Below, piece by piece: positions 8,393-16,464 of a stretch of 64,000 nucleotides of DNA. Each line of letters starts with the position of its first letter. The stretch's first letter is position 1. The notes beneath the pieces are model-generated. The model was not told the DNA's origin. It saw only the letters and a program-made list of their open reading frames with translations, and did not search any database. This stretch comes from Pseudolabrys sp963742345 (lineage in GTDB: Bacteria; Pseudomonadota; Alphaproteobacteria; Rhizobiales; Xanthobacteraceae): positions 1-64,000 of the forward strand of contig CAVULO010000015.1 in NCBI GenBank assembly GCA_963742345.1, read 5' to 3'. The position numbers were made by a program, and so were the translations under genes.

Positions 8393-8687
8393 AGAGGCGC
8401 GCCAACTGGTTTCGTGGTGCTCGTCGCCAGCAATACGGTGATTACTTCCGATAACTCTTGTTTTCGGAACCGCATTTCCGCGAAATTCCATGACCTTTTT
8501 TTTGGTCTGGCTTGGGAAACGAGTCTTTCTCGTCTGTGGGTGTTATCCGTAGAATTGGTTCCGATAACGGATTTTATTGCGGTCGGTGACTCGCCTTCGC
8601 GTGCCGGTGGGGAGATTGATGGCGCGGCACGCGAACCGCGTGCAAAGCTGCATTCACGCTGATGCAAAGTTGGTTGCTACAGATTAT

Positions 8688-8927
8688 TTAGGCCACCAGC
8701 AGCGACGAAGAGAACGCTTCCACCGCTATGCGATCATTCGCCGACGCGATGCCCGCTGGAATATGTGCCTCACATTCGAACCGACAGCCACATTTTGCGC
8801 AGGACCAAAGATTGAGTACACGCTGTTCGCTTACGTATTCCGACCATTCGGGAGCAATCAGTGCCTCACCGCAATTAGCGCAGGTCATCTCGTATGCAGA
8901 GTTACCGAAGGACGCGACCGTTGTCAT
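8688..8927 (-). CDS. Small zinc-ribbon protein
   Basis: A 79-residue protein starting at the ATG preceded by AAGGAGG. It has a CANC pair near residue 17 and a CAKC pair near residue 45, with another Cys three residues on, the spacing of a zinc ribbon. The role is unknown. A perfect FixK/FNR-type box lies 89 bp upstream of the start, so expression may respond to low oxygen. A similar single-ribbon protein is encoded at 14376. Confidence 0.6.
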   Translation of the reverse strand: MTTVASFGNSAYEMTCANCGEALIAPEWSEYVSEQRVLNLWSCAKCGCRFECEAHIPAGIASANDRIAVEAFSSSLLVA

Positions 8928-9015
8928 GACGACCTCCTTGGTTTTGTTGTTATTTTCCATTTAAAACTAGGAATTGGAGAATGTGTATTGTCGGACTTTA
9001 GTGCGCGGATTCGCA

Positions 9016-9029
9016 TTGATTCAGATCAA
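9016..9029 (-). promoter_or_regulatory. FixK/FNR-type box (TTGATTCAGATCAA)
   Basis: A perfect inverted repeat TTGAT-N4-ATCAA, the consensus of FNR, Anr and FixK regulators. It is 89 bp upstream of the zinc-ribbon gene and 176 bp upstream of the TctC gene at 9205; spacing favours the minus-strand gene. The identical 14-mer recurs at 35293. Confidence 0.6.
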
Positions 9030-9049
9030 AAGTGCTGCCGCGATGAACC

Positions 9050-9078
9050 GCTGTCCACTCCGAGGTAAGAGCGGACAT
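9050..9078 (+). repeat. Degenerate palindromic repeat, type B
   Basis: Remnant CTGTCC, then CCGAGGTAAG and an intact right arm AGCGGACAT. The left arm has decayed. Confidence 0.6.
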
Positions 9079-9204
9079 CAGCCGGTGATCACCGACCCCG
9101 ACTGAAGGTACATCTGGCAATGTCCGAGTATGACATCTGGAAGACTTTCTATTTATTCGAGGTAAGCTCAGGTCCAGGCTCGCTCCCGACCGAAGGAGAA
9201 GACA

Positions 9205-10176
9205 ATGATAAATCGGTCCGTAATTATCGCTGCTTGCCTGCTAATTTTCGCGGTTGCTGCGCCAACGGCGCGCGCGGAATGGCCGGACCGTCCCATCCGC
9301 TGGGTCGTGGGCTTTGGGCCGGGTGGCGCGAACGACCTGATCGCCCGTTTTGCGGCCGAGGGCGTCAGCAAGCGGCTCGGGCAACCGATCGTCATCGAAA
9401 ACCGGCCGGGCGCCGGCGCGGTGATCGCGACGGCTTTCGTCGCGCATTCGGCGCCCGACGGCTACACCTTCCTGGTCGGCGCGGCGAGCACCATTACCAA
9501 CAGCCTGATGCTGAAAGATCTGCCCTATGCCGATTCCGATCTCGTGCCGGTCGGCATGATCGCCGTTGCCCCGTCGACCATCATTGTTCATCCAAGTGTG
9601 CCGGCGAATAACATGGCCGAGTTCATCGCCTGGGCGAAAGTGCAGGGCGACAAAGGTGTCAACTGGGCGACCGCCGGCAATGGCAGTACGCCTGAATTCG
9701 TCGCCGAGATGATCAAGGAGGCGACCGGCGTCTCCTTCACCATCGTTCCTTACAAAAGCGGCGGCGACGGTGTGAACGCCGTTCTGGCGAACAATGTTTC
9801 GGCGACGTCGGAAGCGAGCATTGTCGTGCTGCCCAAGATCCAGGCCGGATTGCTGAAGGCGATCGCAACGACTTACGAGAAACGTATCAGCGCCTATCCT
9901 TCGATCACGACCACGGCGGAGCAGGGCTTCCCGACCGTCCAAATCGGCCATTGGGCGGGCCTTTATGCGCCGCGCGGCACGCCGGAGCCGATCATTCAAC
10001 GTATGAATGCCGAGCTGCAGGCAGCGCTTAAGACCGACGAGGTGCGAAACAAGCTCATTCCGACGGGGATCGAGCCTGCCGGCGGTTCGGTTGCGGATTT
10101 CGTCAATTTCACCAAGACCGAGCGGCAGCGCCTCAGCGATCTTGCTGCCAAGATCAAGGTCACCAAAGAAAAGTAG
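9205..10176 (+). CDS. Tripartite tricarboxylate transporter substrate-binding protein (TctC/Bug family)
   Basis: A 323-residue protein with signal peptide MINRSVIIAACLLIFAVAAPTARA. The mature start WPDRPIRWVVGFGPGG, the loop RLGQPIVIENRPGAG and APDGYTFLVG are the hallmarks of Bug proteins, which bind small carboxylates in the periplasm. AGGAG precedes the start. No TctA or TctB membrane subunits are nearby. Its stop lies 3 bp from that of the convergent MmgE/PrpD gene, which suggests a shared organic-acid theme but is no proof. Confidence 0.9.
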   Translation: MINRSVIIAACLLIFAVAAPTARAEWPDRPIRWVVGFGPGGANDLIARFAAEGVSKRLGQPIVIENRPGAGAVIATAFVAHSAPDGYTFLVGAASTITNSLMLKDLPYADSDLVPVGMIAVAPSTIIVHPSVPANNMAEFIAWAKVQGDKGVNWATAGNGSTPEFVAEMIKEATGVSFTIVPYKSGGDGVNAVLANNVSATSEASIVVLPKIQAGLLKAIATTYEKRISAYPSITTTAEQGFPTVQIGHWAGLYAPRGTPEPIIQRMNAELQAALKTDEVRNKLIPTGIEPAGGSVADFVNFTKTERQRLSDLAAKIKVTKEK

Positions 10177-10179
10177 TCG

Positions 10180-11574
10180 TCAACCGTTGGCCAAAGCCTG
10201 GGCAATCTGCTCGGCCCGTGCCAGCTTTTCGGCGCCGAGCACGAGATTGACGAGGTCGTCCGCTTTGGCGTCGCCGACGATAGGCGTTGCGAGCTTCTTG
10301 AACTTTTGCACGATGTCGGCCTCCGACGCGAAACTGATTTCGCTGCCGCGCGGGGCCTCGACGGTCTGCTCAAGCTTCGCGCCGTTTTTCAGATGCACCC
10401 CGACCCGCACCATGTGCCGGTAGTTTGGGCCGCGCGCCGTGATTGACGGGTCGTGCACGACCGTGACCTTTTTCGATAACTCGATCCGCCGGTTGTCGTT
10501 GACGGCTGCTTCGGTGAACTGTTCGACGAACACATCGCCTTCAAGCAGCAGTGTCGCGACGCAGTACGGCAAATTCAATTGGGCTGAGACGAGGCCTTGC
10601 GGCTGATAGGGCCAGCCAACGTGCTCAACGGTCACCTGCGATCCATGCACAACAATCGATGCAATATCGTCCGCGCCGAAGGGCGTCTTGCCTTGCAAGC
10701 TTTTGATGGCATCAAGCGTCGTGTGGTTGCTGCCGACGCAGGAATAGAATTTCAGCGAAATGCGCATGGTCTCCCACGCGCGGCCGAGCTCCCATGACAG
10801 TTCGTCGAGATTGAACCGGTCGTTCGAACGCGAGAACGTCGAGCAAAAGCCGCCATAGGGGGATTCAAAGATATCGACGATGCCGGTGAAACCGGCTTCC
10901 GCGAGCAGCGCGCCATAAAGGCCGCTCTGCGCAGCGCGCCCGGCATGCATACGCTTGACCATCGCGCCATATTGGGCGGCCATCAGGCCCGACGATTGCG
11001 TGCCGGCGATGCCGAGGGCATGCACGGTTTGCTCGCTGGAGAGGCGCAACGCGGCAGAGGCGCCGGACACGGCGGAAAATACTCCGACAGTCGCCCCCGA
11101 ATGCCAACCTTGTCCGATATGTTGCGGTCCCATGCATTTGCCGACGCGCGGCCCGATCTCGTAGCCGGCAACGGCCGATCGCAAGAAATCGCGGCCGCTC
11201 AGACCAGGGCGAAGCTCCGTGACCGCCATCAGCGGCGGAAGAGTGACCGCGCCAACGTGCAGTACGCCCTGACGATGAACATCGTCGAGCTCGAAGCTTT
11301 GAATGAGGGTGCCATTAACCAGCGCGGCATGCGGTGCGGACAGGCGTTCCGGCGTTCCCCAAACGCGGCAGGCTTTTGTGACGTCGAGCCCGGCAAGCGT
11401 TGTCCGCAGGATGCGGCTCCATTCGAGTGCACTTCCGTAAAGCGCGCACCCCAGCGAATCCAGAATTAATAACTTGATGCGCCCGATGACGTCGCCGGGA
11501 ATGGCTTCATAGCTGATCTGCGAAATAAATTGGGCGATCGCGCGGGTGTGCGGATTGTTGCCTGAGCCTGACAT
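10180..11574 (-). CDS. MmgE/PrpD family protein
   Basis: A 464-residue protein of the 2-methylcitrate dehydratase/cis-aconitate decarboxylase/iminodisuccinate epimerase superfamily. It shows the all-helical N-terminal half (DSLGCALYGS near 40, HVGAVTLPPLMA, GYEIGPRVGKCMGPQHIGQ, GWHSGATVGVFSAV) and the C-terminal lid domain after residue 290. Family members dehydrate, epimerise or decarboxylate tri- and dicarboxylates. It follows the isocitrate-lyase-family gene by 23 bp, so the two probably form an operon. This is like a prpB-prpD arrangement, though no citrate synthase (prpC) is present. Confidence 0.88.
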   Translation of the reverse strand: MSGSGNNPHTRAIAQFISQISYEAIPGDVIGRIKLLILDSLGCALYGSALEWSRILRTTLAGLDVTKACRVWGTPERLSAPHAALVNGTLIQSFELDDVHRQGVLHVGAVTLPPLMAVTELRPGLSGRDFLRSAVAGYEIGPRVGKCMGPQHIGQGWHSGATVGVFSAVSGASAALRLSSEQTVHALGIAGTQSSGLMAAQYGAMVKRMHAGRAAQSGLYGALLAEAGFTGIVDIFESPYGGFCSTFSRSNDRFNLDELSWELGRAWETMRISLKFYSCVGSNHTTLDAIKSLQGKTPFGADDIASIVVHGSQVTVEHVGWPYQPQGLVSAQLNLPYCVATLLLEGDVFVEQFTEAAVNDNRRIELSKKVTVVHDPSITARGPNYRHMVRVGVHLKNGAKLEQTVEAPRGSEISFASEADIVQKFKKLATPIVGDAKADDLVNLVLGAEKLARAEQIAQALANG

Positions 11575-11597
11575 GAAAAATCCACTCGACCGATCGG

Positions 11598-12464
11598 TCA
11601 GGAATATTTCTTTTCGAACGCGTCGTAACGTGGTTTTCCGACGAGCCGTTGACGCTCCTCGAAGCTGGCGAGCTCAGCTAAAACTTCGTCCAGCGATCCG
11701 TGCATCTTGAGGTGCTTCAGCACCTTCTGCATGCCGGCAACCGATGCCTGCAGTGCTGCATTAGCGTAGAGAATCATGGAGTATCCCATACTCTTGAGCT
11801 CATCGAGAGCAATCATGGGCGTTAGGCCGCCGGCAACGATGTTGATGAATTGCGGTGCCTTCAGGCGTCTGGGAATCTCAACAACCTGCTCCTTGGTCCG
11901 TGGCGCCTCGACAAATGTCATGTCGGCGCCGGCTTCGATATAGGTTGCCGCGCGCTCCATCGCGTCCTCGAAGCCATGGGTAGCGATGGCATCAGTGCGC
12001 GCAACAATGACGAGATCCGGGTCGATACGGGCATCGGCGGCGGCGCGAATTTTCTGAACCATGTCGGTAGCGGGAATGACGCTCTTTCCGGAGAAATGTC
12101 CGCACCGCTTGGGAAATTCCTGATCCTCAAGCTGGATGGCATTGGCCCCGCTGCGCTCGAGAACGCGAACGGTGCGTGTGACGTTGAGCGGGTTGCCGAA
12201 GCCGGTATCTGCATCGACGATCAAGGGCAGAGCGACAACGTCGCGCATCGCGCTGACGTGATTGGCAAGCTCCGTCATTGAGATCAGGCCGATATCCGGC
12301 ACGCCCAGAAATGTATTGGTGACGCCGGCGCCGGTCACATAAACCGCCTTGAAACCGAGATCTTCGATAATGCGCGCGGTGAGGGCGTTCGATGCCCCTG
12401 GTAGCAGCACGGCTTCTTGCTTGCTCAACATTTCGCGAAGCCGCCGATTGCAGCTTTTATTCAT
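11598..12464 (-). CDS. Isocitrate lyase/PEP mutase family protein (PrpB/oxaloacetate decarboxylase-like)
   Basis: A 288-residue TIM-barrel enzyme. The barrel carries LPGASNALTARIIEDLGF, the metal-binding DADTGFG at residues 84-90, LEDQ at 112-115 and the catalytic loop KRCGH at 119-123, equivalent to KKCGH of methylisocitrate lyase. VARTDA near 155 and VEAP near 185 complete the pocket. Such enzymes cleave or form C-C or P-C bonds next to a carboxylate. It is the first gene of a two-gene minus-strand operon with the MmgE/PrpD gene. The ribosome site is weak. Confidence 0.87.
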   Translation of the reverse strand: MNKSCNRRLREMLSKQEAVLLPGASNALTARIIEDLGFKAVYVTGAGVTNTFLGVPDIGLISMTELANHVSAMRDVVALPLIVDADTGFGNPLNVTRTVRVLERSGANAIQLEDQEFPKRCGHFSGKSVIPATDMVQKIRAAADARIDPDLVIVARTDAIATHGFEDAMERAATYIEAGADMTFVEAPRTKEQVVEIPRRLKAPQFINIVAGGLTPMIALDELKSMGYSMILYANAALQASVAGMQKVLKHLKMHGSLDEVLAELASFEERQRLVGKPRYDAFEKKYS

Positions 12465-12606
12465 CTGCTATTCTTTCATTATCGCCATCAACCGACGCCA
12501 GCTTCGCTCGCATCCTAGCCACTTTACGGCTCACATCGCACCCCCCTTGCGTCCGCCCTGCGCGCGGCGGCCAAAAAATGACGGCCTTTATCGATGTGCT
12601 GAACCA

Positions 12607-12635
12607 GATGCCCCAGTTGGCACTAGGCGGACATC
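12607..12635 (+). repeat. Degenerate palindromic repeat, type A
   Basis: The right half (TTGGCACTAGGCGGACAT) is clear and the left arm is lost. It lies in the 327-bp gap 12465-12791, which otherwise shows only a plus-strand terminator at its end. Confidence 0.55.
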
Positions 12636-12787
12636 CAGCTGGCATTTCCGATCGGTCCGGGATGTTGGCGAGCAGAGAAATTTTTCGACGCATTGATAGC
12701 GCGTGATAAAATTACACGTTAAGGCGGCGTTCGCGACATGGGCGTGCACTGCCGCAAGAATTTTAGTGCCGGATTTGGAATTGTTAG

Positions 12788-12815
12788 TCGGCTAGTTTGG
12801 TCTAGCCGATTTTTT
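12788..12815 (+). terminator. Intrinsic terminator on the plus strand
   Basis: A perfect 8-bp stem TCGGCTAG/CTAGCCGA with a 6-base loop is followed by six T. It overlaps the last codons of the minus-strand gene, so it must end a plus-strand transcript coming from 12.5-12.8 kb, where no convincing gene is visible. Confidence 0.6.
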
Positions 12816-13079
12816 ACTAGCGAAGGTTGCGGTTGGCGGCACGTGGGTGGTCTTTAGAGCCTGCCTACCCTTATCGGTAATGAGAACCTTTGCTTCACGC
12901 ATGGATGAGCCATTGGTCCTACGGACCAAGCCCTTAGCTATTGCTTCTTCCCAGACTGGCAGACGCGGGCACGAAGTACGCCATGCGTCGATGACGTCTC
13001 CGTAAGTTCGCGGGCTCGCTGCAATCCAATCAAGGAACTGCAGGGTGAGATAACGAACTGATTCATCTTCCCTCGACAT
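12792..13079 (-). CDS. Hypothetical protein, possibly winged-helix
   Basis: A 95-residue protein read from the ATG at 13079; an upstream in-frame start at 13094 is less likely. The middle resembles the wing-containing half of a MarR/PadR-like fold: a helix (VWEEAIAKGLVRR), a strand pair around MREAKVLITDKGRQAL, then a basic tail. No DNA target or partner is evident. Similar proteins occur in Bradyrhizobium. Confidence 0.5.
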   Translation of the reverse strand: MSREDESVRYLTLQFLDWIAASPRTYGDVIDAWRTSCPRLPVWEEAIAKGLVRRTNGSSMREAKVLITDKGRQALKTTHVPPTATFASKKSARPN

Positions 13080-13118
13080 GAGTGCTAGATACACCCGAAA
13101 TTAGCTCGGCGCTACCCG

Positions 13119-13192
13119 AATGTCGCTATTGGGGGTACAGCAGACATGCGACGGACATCAGGCAATGTCTGCTTTTGACCCAAAGCGGACAT
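13119..13192 (+). repeat. Palindromic repeat pair B-C
   Basis: Unit B at 13119-13147 (loop ATTGGGGGTAC, arms partly decayed) and unit C at 13164-13192 (loop TTTGACCCAA). The spacer is 16 bp. C ends 58 bp before the start of the next binding-protein gene. Confidence 0.85.
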
Positions 13193-13250
13193 TGGGGGTC
13201 GCAAGTGTTAACCTTTGATTTGCACACGGCGTGGTCCTTACGGGGAGTGG

Positions 13251-14231
13251 ATGCAGCGGCGCGAGTTCATTACGCTTCTCGGCGGTGCGGCCGCAGCTTG
13301 GCCGCTCGCGGCGCGCGCGCAACAGCCGGCAAAGCCGGTCATAGGGATTCTCGGTGGTCCCACGGCTAACAGTTGGGCGCCGCAGGTGGCCGCGTTCCAC
13401 AAAGGCCTGAGCGAAGCCGGCTACACCGAGGGCCGCAACGTGGCGATCGAAGCGCGCTGGGCGGATGGCCAATACGATCGACTGCCGGCCATGGCGGCCG
13501 ATCTGATTCAGCGCCAGGTGACTGTGATTGTTGCCTTCACCACCCCGGCTGCGCGCGCTGCAAAGGCGTCGACGGCGACGGTACCCATTGTCTTCACCAC
13601 CATCAGCGATCCCGTGCAGATCGGCCTTGTCGCCAGTCTGAGCCGGCCGGGCGGTAATGTGACGGGCATGAGTACGTTGAGCGTAGAAGTCGGGCCGAAG
13701 TTATTGGAAGTGCTGCACGAGGTGGTTCCAAAGGCCACTAAAATTGCTCTGTTCGTCAATCCAACCAATCCCAATAGCGAGACCGAATCTAAAAAACTAC
13801 AGGCGGCGGCCAGCACGCGCGGGTTGCAGCTTCAAGTCCTGAATGCCAGCACTGAACGCGACATCGATACAGCCTTTGCGACGTTGGGCCAATTGGGGGC
13901 AGGTGGGCTAATCATCATCAGAGATGCATTCTTTCAGACCCGAACTGGACAGTTTGCTGCGCTGTCGGTCCGCCATGCGATGCCCACGATCTTCCAGGAT
14001 CGCGCGTTCGCTGTGGCCGGCGGCTTGATGAGCTACTCAAGCAGCGATGAGGATTTGTACCGTCAGGCTGGCGTCTACACCGGCCGGATTCTCAAGGGCG
14101 ATAAACCAGCTGATTTGCCTGTCGTGCAGTCAACGAAAGTTGAGCTGATCATCAACCTCAAAACCGCCAAGGCGCTCGGACTCAACTTTCCAAACACGCT
14201 AATTGGGCGCGCCGACGAAGTGATCGAATAG
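13251..14231 (+). CDS. ABC transporter substrate-binding protein, ABC.X4.S (TrpX-like) family
   Basis: A 326-residue protein starting at the ATG after GGGGAG. Signal MQRREFITLLGGAAAAWP, then LAARAQQ, is cleaved near residue 25. It shows the full set of family landmarks: EGRNVAIEARWADGQYDRLP near 65, SLSRPGGNVTG near 135, GGLMSYS near 262, the closing INLKTAKALGL and RADEVIE at the very end. The ligand is unknown. It is an orphan with no permease or ATPase nearby. A C palindrome precedes it and an A-B-C cassette begins 7 bp after its stop. Confidence 0.9.
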   Translation: MQRREFITLLGGAAAAWPLAARAQQPAKPVIGILGGPTANSWAPQVAAFHKGLSEAGYTEGRNVAIEARWADGQYDRLPAMAADLIQRQVTVIVAFTTPAARAAKASTATVPIVFTTISDPVQIGLVASLSRPGGNVTGMSTLSVEVGPKLLEVLHEVVPKATKIALFVNPTNPNSETESKKLQAAASTRGLQLQVLNASTERDIDTAFATLGQLGAGGLIIIRDAFFQTRTGQFAALSVRHAMPTIFQDRAFAVAGGLMSYSSSDEDLYRQAGVYTGRILKGDKPADLPVVQSTKVELIINLKTAKALGLNFPNTLIGRADEVIE

Positions 14232-14238
14232 GTGGCGG

Positions 14239-14360
14239 AATGTCCGCTATTGGCACTTAGCGGACATGTTACTTGCCCGGACGAATGTTTGCTTTTGGGG
14301 GTGAAGCGGACGTCACGCAGACTTGCTGCTTATGTCTGCTTTTGACTCAAAGCGGAGCAT
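14239..14360 (+). repeat. Full palindromic cassette A-B-C
   Basis: Unit A at 14239-14267 (loop ATTGGCACTT), unit B at 14284-14312 (loop TTTGGGGGTGA) and unit C at 14332-14360 (loop TTTGACTCAA). The spacers are 16 and 19 bp. It follows the stop of the binding-protein gene directly. Confidence 0.9.
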
Positions 14361-14375
14361 GGTGGCGGTTAGGCA

Positions 14376-14558
14376 TTATTCGCGATCCTCGTCAGGGCGC
14401 CAGATGAGGCGCAATTGGCCGACATTGTCTCCCTCCCATGTGAACATTTCTCTGTCGCACAAGACACACGTAGCGGGCCGCGTTTCCCTGGAGGGACCTT
14501 TGGTTTCGATCACCTCGTAGATCGCGCCGCAATTGCACGTAACTCTGAGGTTGGCCAT
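14376..14558 (-). CDS. Small zinc-ribbon protein
   Basis: A 60-residue protein read from the ATG at 14558. It has CNC near residue 8 and CVLC near residue 32, both in beta-rich context (MANLRVTCNCGAIYEVIE, then RPATCVLCDREMFTWEG), consistent with a zinc ribbon. Such proteins are common and unnamed in Bradyrhizobium. Function is unknown. Confidence 0.55.
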   Translation of the reverse strand: MANLRVTCNCGAIYEVIETKGPSRETRPATCVLCDREMFTWEGDNVGQLRLIWRPDEDRE

Positions 14559-14665
14559 GGGTGCAAACACGCTCCCGTTCGGCTGCGCCGCTAGCATATC
14601 ACAATAACTGTCAGGCCGCGTGTTTCGCTTCCGCCAGCAAGTGCGCGGGGGAGGCCCACAACTGG

Positions 14666-14703
14666 GGGCCGCGCTTTGCCAGGGCGCTAGGACGCGGACC
14701 CGC
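14666..14703. other. Imperfect intergenic hairpin
   Basis: GGGCCGCG pairs with CGCGGACCC with one bulge. It resembles the hairpin at 5340, sharing TTGCCAGGGCGC and CCCGCTATTT. The gap 14559-15145 contains this hairpin and two terminator-like structures but no convincing large gene. Confidence 0.35.
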
Positions 14704-14867
14704 TATTTTCTGCATGGCACTGGGCGGCCTCAAGCAAGCATTGTGTCGGTCGTCACAAAAAACCGCATTATCGTCCGAAGATGTGATCTGTCGCACAGCC
14801 AAACCTGCTTCGTCGGGCGAGGTTACCGGAGCGAGACGCCGATCCCTAATGTTCGACGGACCGTAGA

Positions 14868-14905
14868 GGGGCCGCTGTGTTTGCCACACGCAGCGGCCCT
14901 TTTTT
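14868..14905 (+). terminator. Strong intrinsic terminator with no coding gene upstream
   Basis: Stem GGGCCGCTG/CAGCGGCCC, extended by GTGT/ACAC, is followed by six T. The nearest plus-strand gene ends at 14231, so this probably ends a short untranslated RNA starting within roughly 14.6-14.8 kb. Confidence 0.65.
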
Positions 14906-15026
14906 GTCGCGAGCCCACAAGGCCACCCGCGCGTATGTGACGAAACTATATCAGATGGGGCGGCGTTATGTGGTTGCGGGATGCTGATCCCCCTAATCAG
15001 GGTGTCCATAAATTCAGCAGACCGCA

Positions 15027-15063
15027 GGGACCGCTGGATTGTTTGCACGGCGGTCCCTTTATT
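15027..15063 (+). terminator. Possible second intrinsic terminator
   Basis: Stem GGGACCGC/GCGGTCCC with a 15-base loop is followed by TTTATTG. It resembles the structure at 14868 in design but has a weak T-run. Confidence 0.4.
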
Positions 15064-15145
15064 GACCAGCGGTGATGGCAGTACCTTGCACCCATTAGCG
15101 ACTGAGGTAGGCAGCCATTGGTCCGATTCCTGCTAAGCTTTCTGT

Positions 15146-15244
15146 ATGTGGGGCAGGGTTAGTATCGGGGCGGTCGTTGTCGTGCTTGCGGCAGTTTGGC
15201 TTGCCGCACTCTGGTTTTTGTTCGCTTATCCGATATTAAAGTAG
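15146..15244 (+). CDS. Possible 32-residue single-helix membrane protein
   Basis: The frame from the ATG encodes MWGRVSIGAVVVVLAAVWLA and then ALWFLFAYPILK, one hydrophobic helix with a basic N-terminal side. There is no clear ribosome site, so it is only a candidate. Comparable tiny membrane proteins occur elsewhere in this window (22879, 50728, 50922, 51151). Confidence 0.35.
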   Translation: MWGRVSIGAVVVVLAAVWLAALWFLFAYPILK

Positions 15245-15283
15245 CCACCCAAACATTTCCTGGATGAAATCGAGTACATGACG

Positions 15284-15312
15284 AATGTCCGCTAATGATC
15301 CAAAGCGGACAT
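15284..15312 (+). repeat. Single palindromic repeat, type C
   Basis: Arms AATGTCCGCT and AGCGGACAT around loop AATGATCCAA. It ends 64 bp before the next ABC.X4.S gene. Confidence 0.85.
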
Positions 15313-15376
15313 CACGCCCAACTTCAGTTTGTGCTAGTTTAGCGTACGACCGCAGTCCTTATGTGAGAAAGCGGCC

Positions 15377-16354
15377 ATGAGACGGCGGGAATTCATTGTG
15401 GCTCTGGGGGGTGCAGCGGCGTGGCCGTTTGCTGCACACGCGCAACATGCAGTGCCGGTAATCGGATATCTGAATGGTGCATCGGCAGCAGTGTTTCCAC
15501 ATCTTCTTGCGGGGTTCCGCAGGGGCCTGACAGAAATTGGTTATGTCGAAGGCCGTAACGTAACCATTGAGTACCGTTATGCGGATGGGCGATATGATCG
15601 GCTACCGGAGCTCGCAGCCGATCTCGTTAGTGGCGAAGTATCTGTCATCGTCGCAACCGCTGGCACTCCCACGATCCGGGCCGCAAAAGCGGCAACTTCG
15701 AAAATTCCCATAGTTTTCGTGGTCGGCGGCGACCCCGTTGAATTCGGAATTGTCGCCAGCTTGAGCAGACCGGGCGGCAACATAACCGGCATAACTCTCG
15801 TCTCGAGCGAAACAGCAGCAAAGCGGCTCGGTTTACTGCTCGAACTCGTTCCCGCAAACGCGGTCATCGGAGTACTCGCAAATCCTAATAACCCAGTCAG
15901 TGAACCTCAGTTGAGGGAGCTGCAAACGGCTGCACGCAGTCTTGGCCGCGAGCTTTTTGTTTTGAAGGCGGTCACTGAGAGCGACCTTGCCACCGCTTTC
16001 GCAATGATCGAGCAGGAGCATATCGGCGGGCTTACAGTTGCTGCCGATCCGTTCTTTGACGACCGACGCGCACAGGTCGTTTCGCTCGCGGCCAAATATA
16101 AGGTACCGACGTGCTACGTGAGGAACGATTTCGTTAAGGAAGGTGGGCTCATGAGCTATGGTCCCGACGCGACCGATGCATTCCGTCAGGCCGGCATCTA
16201 TACGGGCCGCATTCTCAGGGGCGAAAAGCCTTCCGACCTTCCCGTAATGCAACCGACCAAGTTCGCGCTGTCCATCAACCTTTCGACAGCCAAGAGCCTA
16301 GGCCTCACCGTGCCGCCAACACTGATCGCCCGTGCCGACGAGGTCATCGAATAG
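15377..16354 (+). CDS. ABC transporter substrate-binding protein, ABC.X4.S (TrpX-like) family
   Basis: A 325-residue protein. Signal MRRREFIVALGGAAAWPFAA with cleavage after HAQ. Landmarks are EGRNVTIEYRYADGRYDRLP near 60, SLSRPGGNITG near 130, GGLMSYG near 260 and the terminal LIARADEVIE. It is the third copy of this family in the window, clearly paralogous to 13251 but not a recent duplicate. No permease is adjacent. Its stop is followed without a palindrome by the TctC gene, so it could be the first gene of the long plus-strand cluster that runs to 22677. Confidence 0.9.
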   Translation: MRRREFIVALGGAAAWPFAAHAQHAVPVIGYLNGASAAVFPHLLAGFRRGLTEIGYVEGRNVTIEYRYADGRYDRLPELAADLVSGEVSVIVATAGTPTIRAAKAATSKIPIVFVVGGDPVEFGIVASLSRPGGNITGITLVSSETAAKRLGLLLELVPANAVIGVLANPNNPVSEPQLRELQTAARSLGRELFVLKAVTESDLATAFAMIEQEHIGGLTVAADPFFDDRRAQVVSLAAKYKVPTCYVRNDFVKEGGLMSYGPDATDAFRQAGIYTGRILRGEKPSDLPVMQPTKFALSINLSTAKSLGLTVPPTLIARADEVIE

Positions 16355-16464
16355 AGAGATGCGTGATCCGCCGCCGCTGTTGCCAATAGGGCCCTTTGGG
16401 CCTTGAATATACCGAACAGGAAACCGCTATAGCATTGCGTGCTGTCGCGTCGCTGGGGGCGATC

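Noticed and set aside
8010..8648. A 30-bp repeat (GATGGCGC...AACCGCGTGC) at 8010 and 8618
   Set aside because: Two short imperfect copies only, with no structure; it may be leftover coding sequence of a short protein start and is not enough to call a repeat family.
12578..12706. A 42-residue plus-strand frame (MTAFIDVLNQMPQLALGGHP...)
   Set aside because: It runs through a type A palindrome remnant and has no ribosome site, so it is more likely part of an untranslated region despite the terminator downstream.
14239..14360. A CRISPR-like array
   Set aside because: The regular spacing of units suggested an array, but each unit is a palindrome with its own loop, the spacers recur in form, arrays never exceed three units and no cas genes are present.
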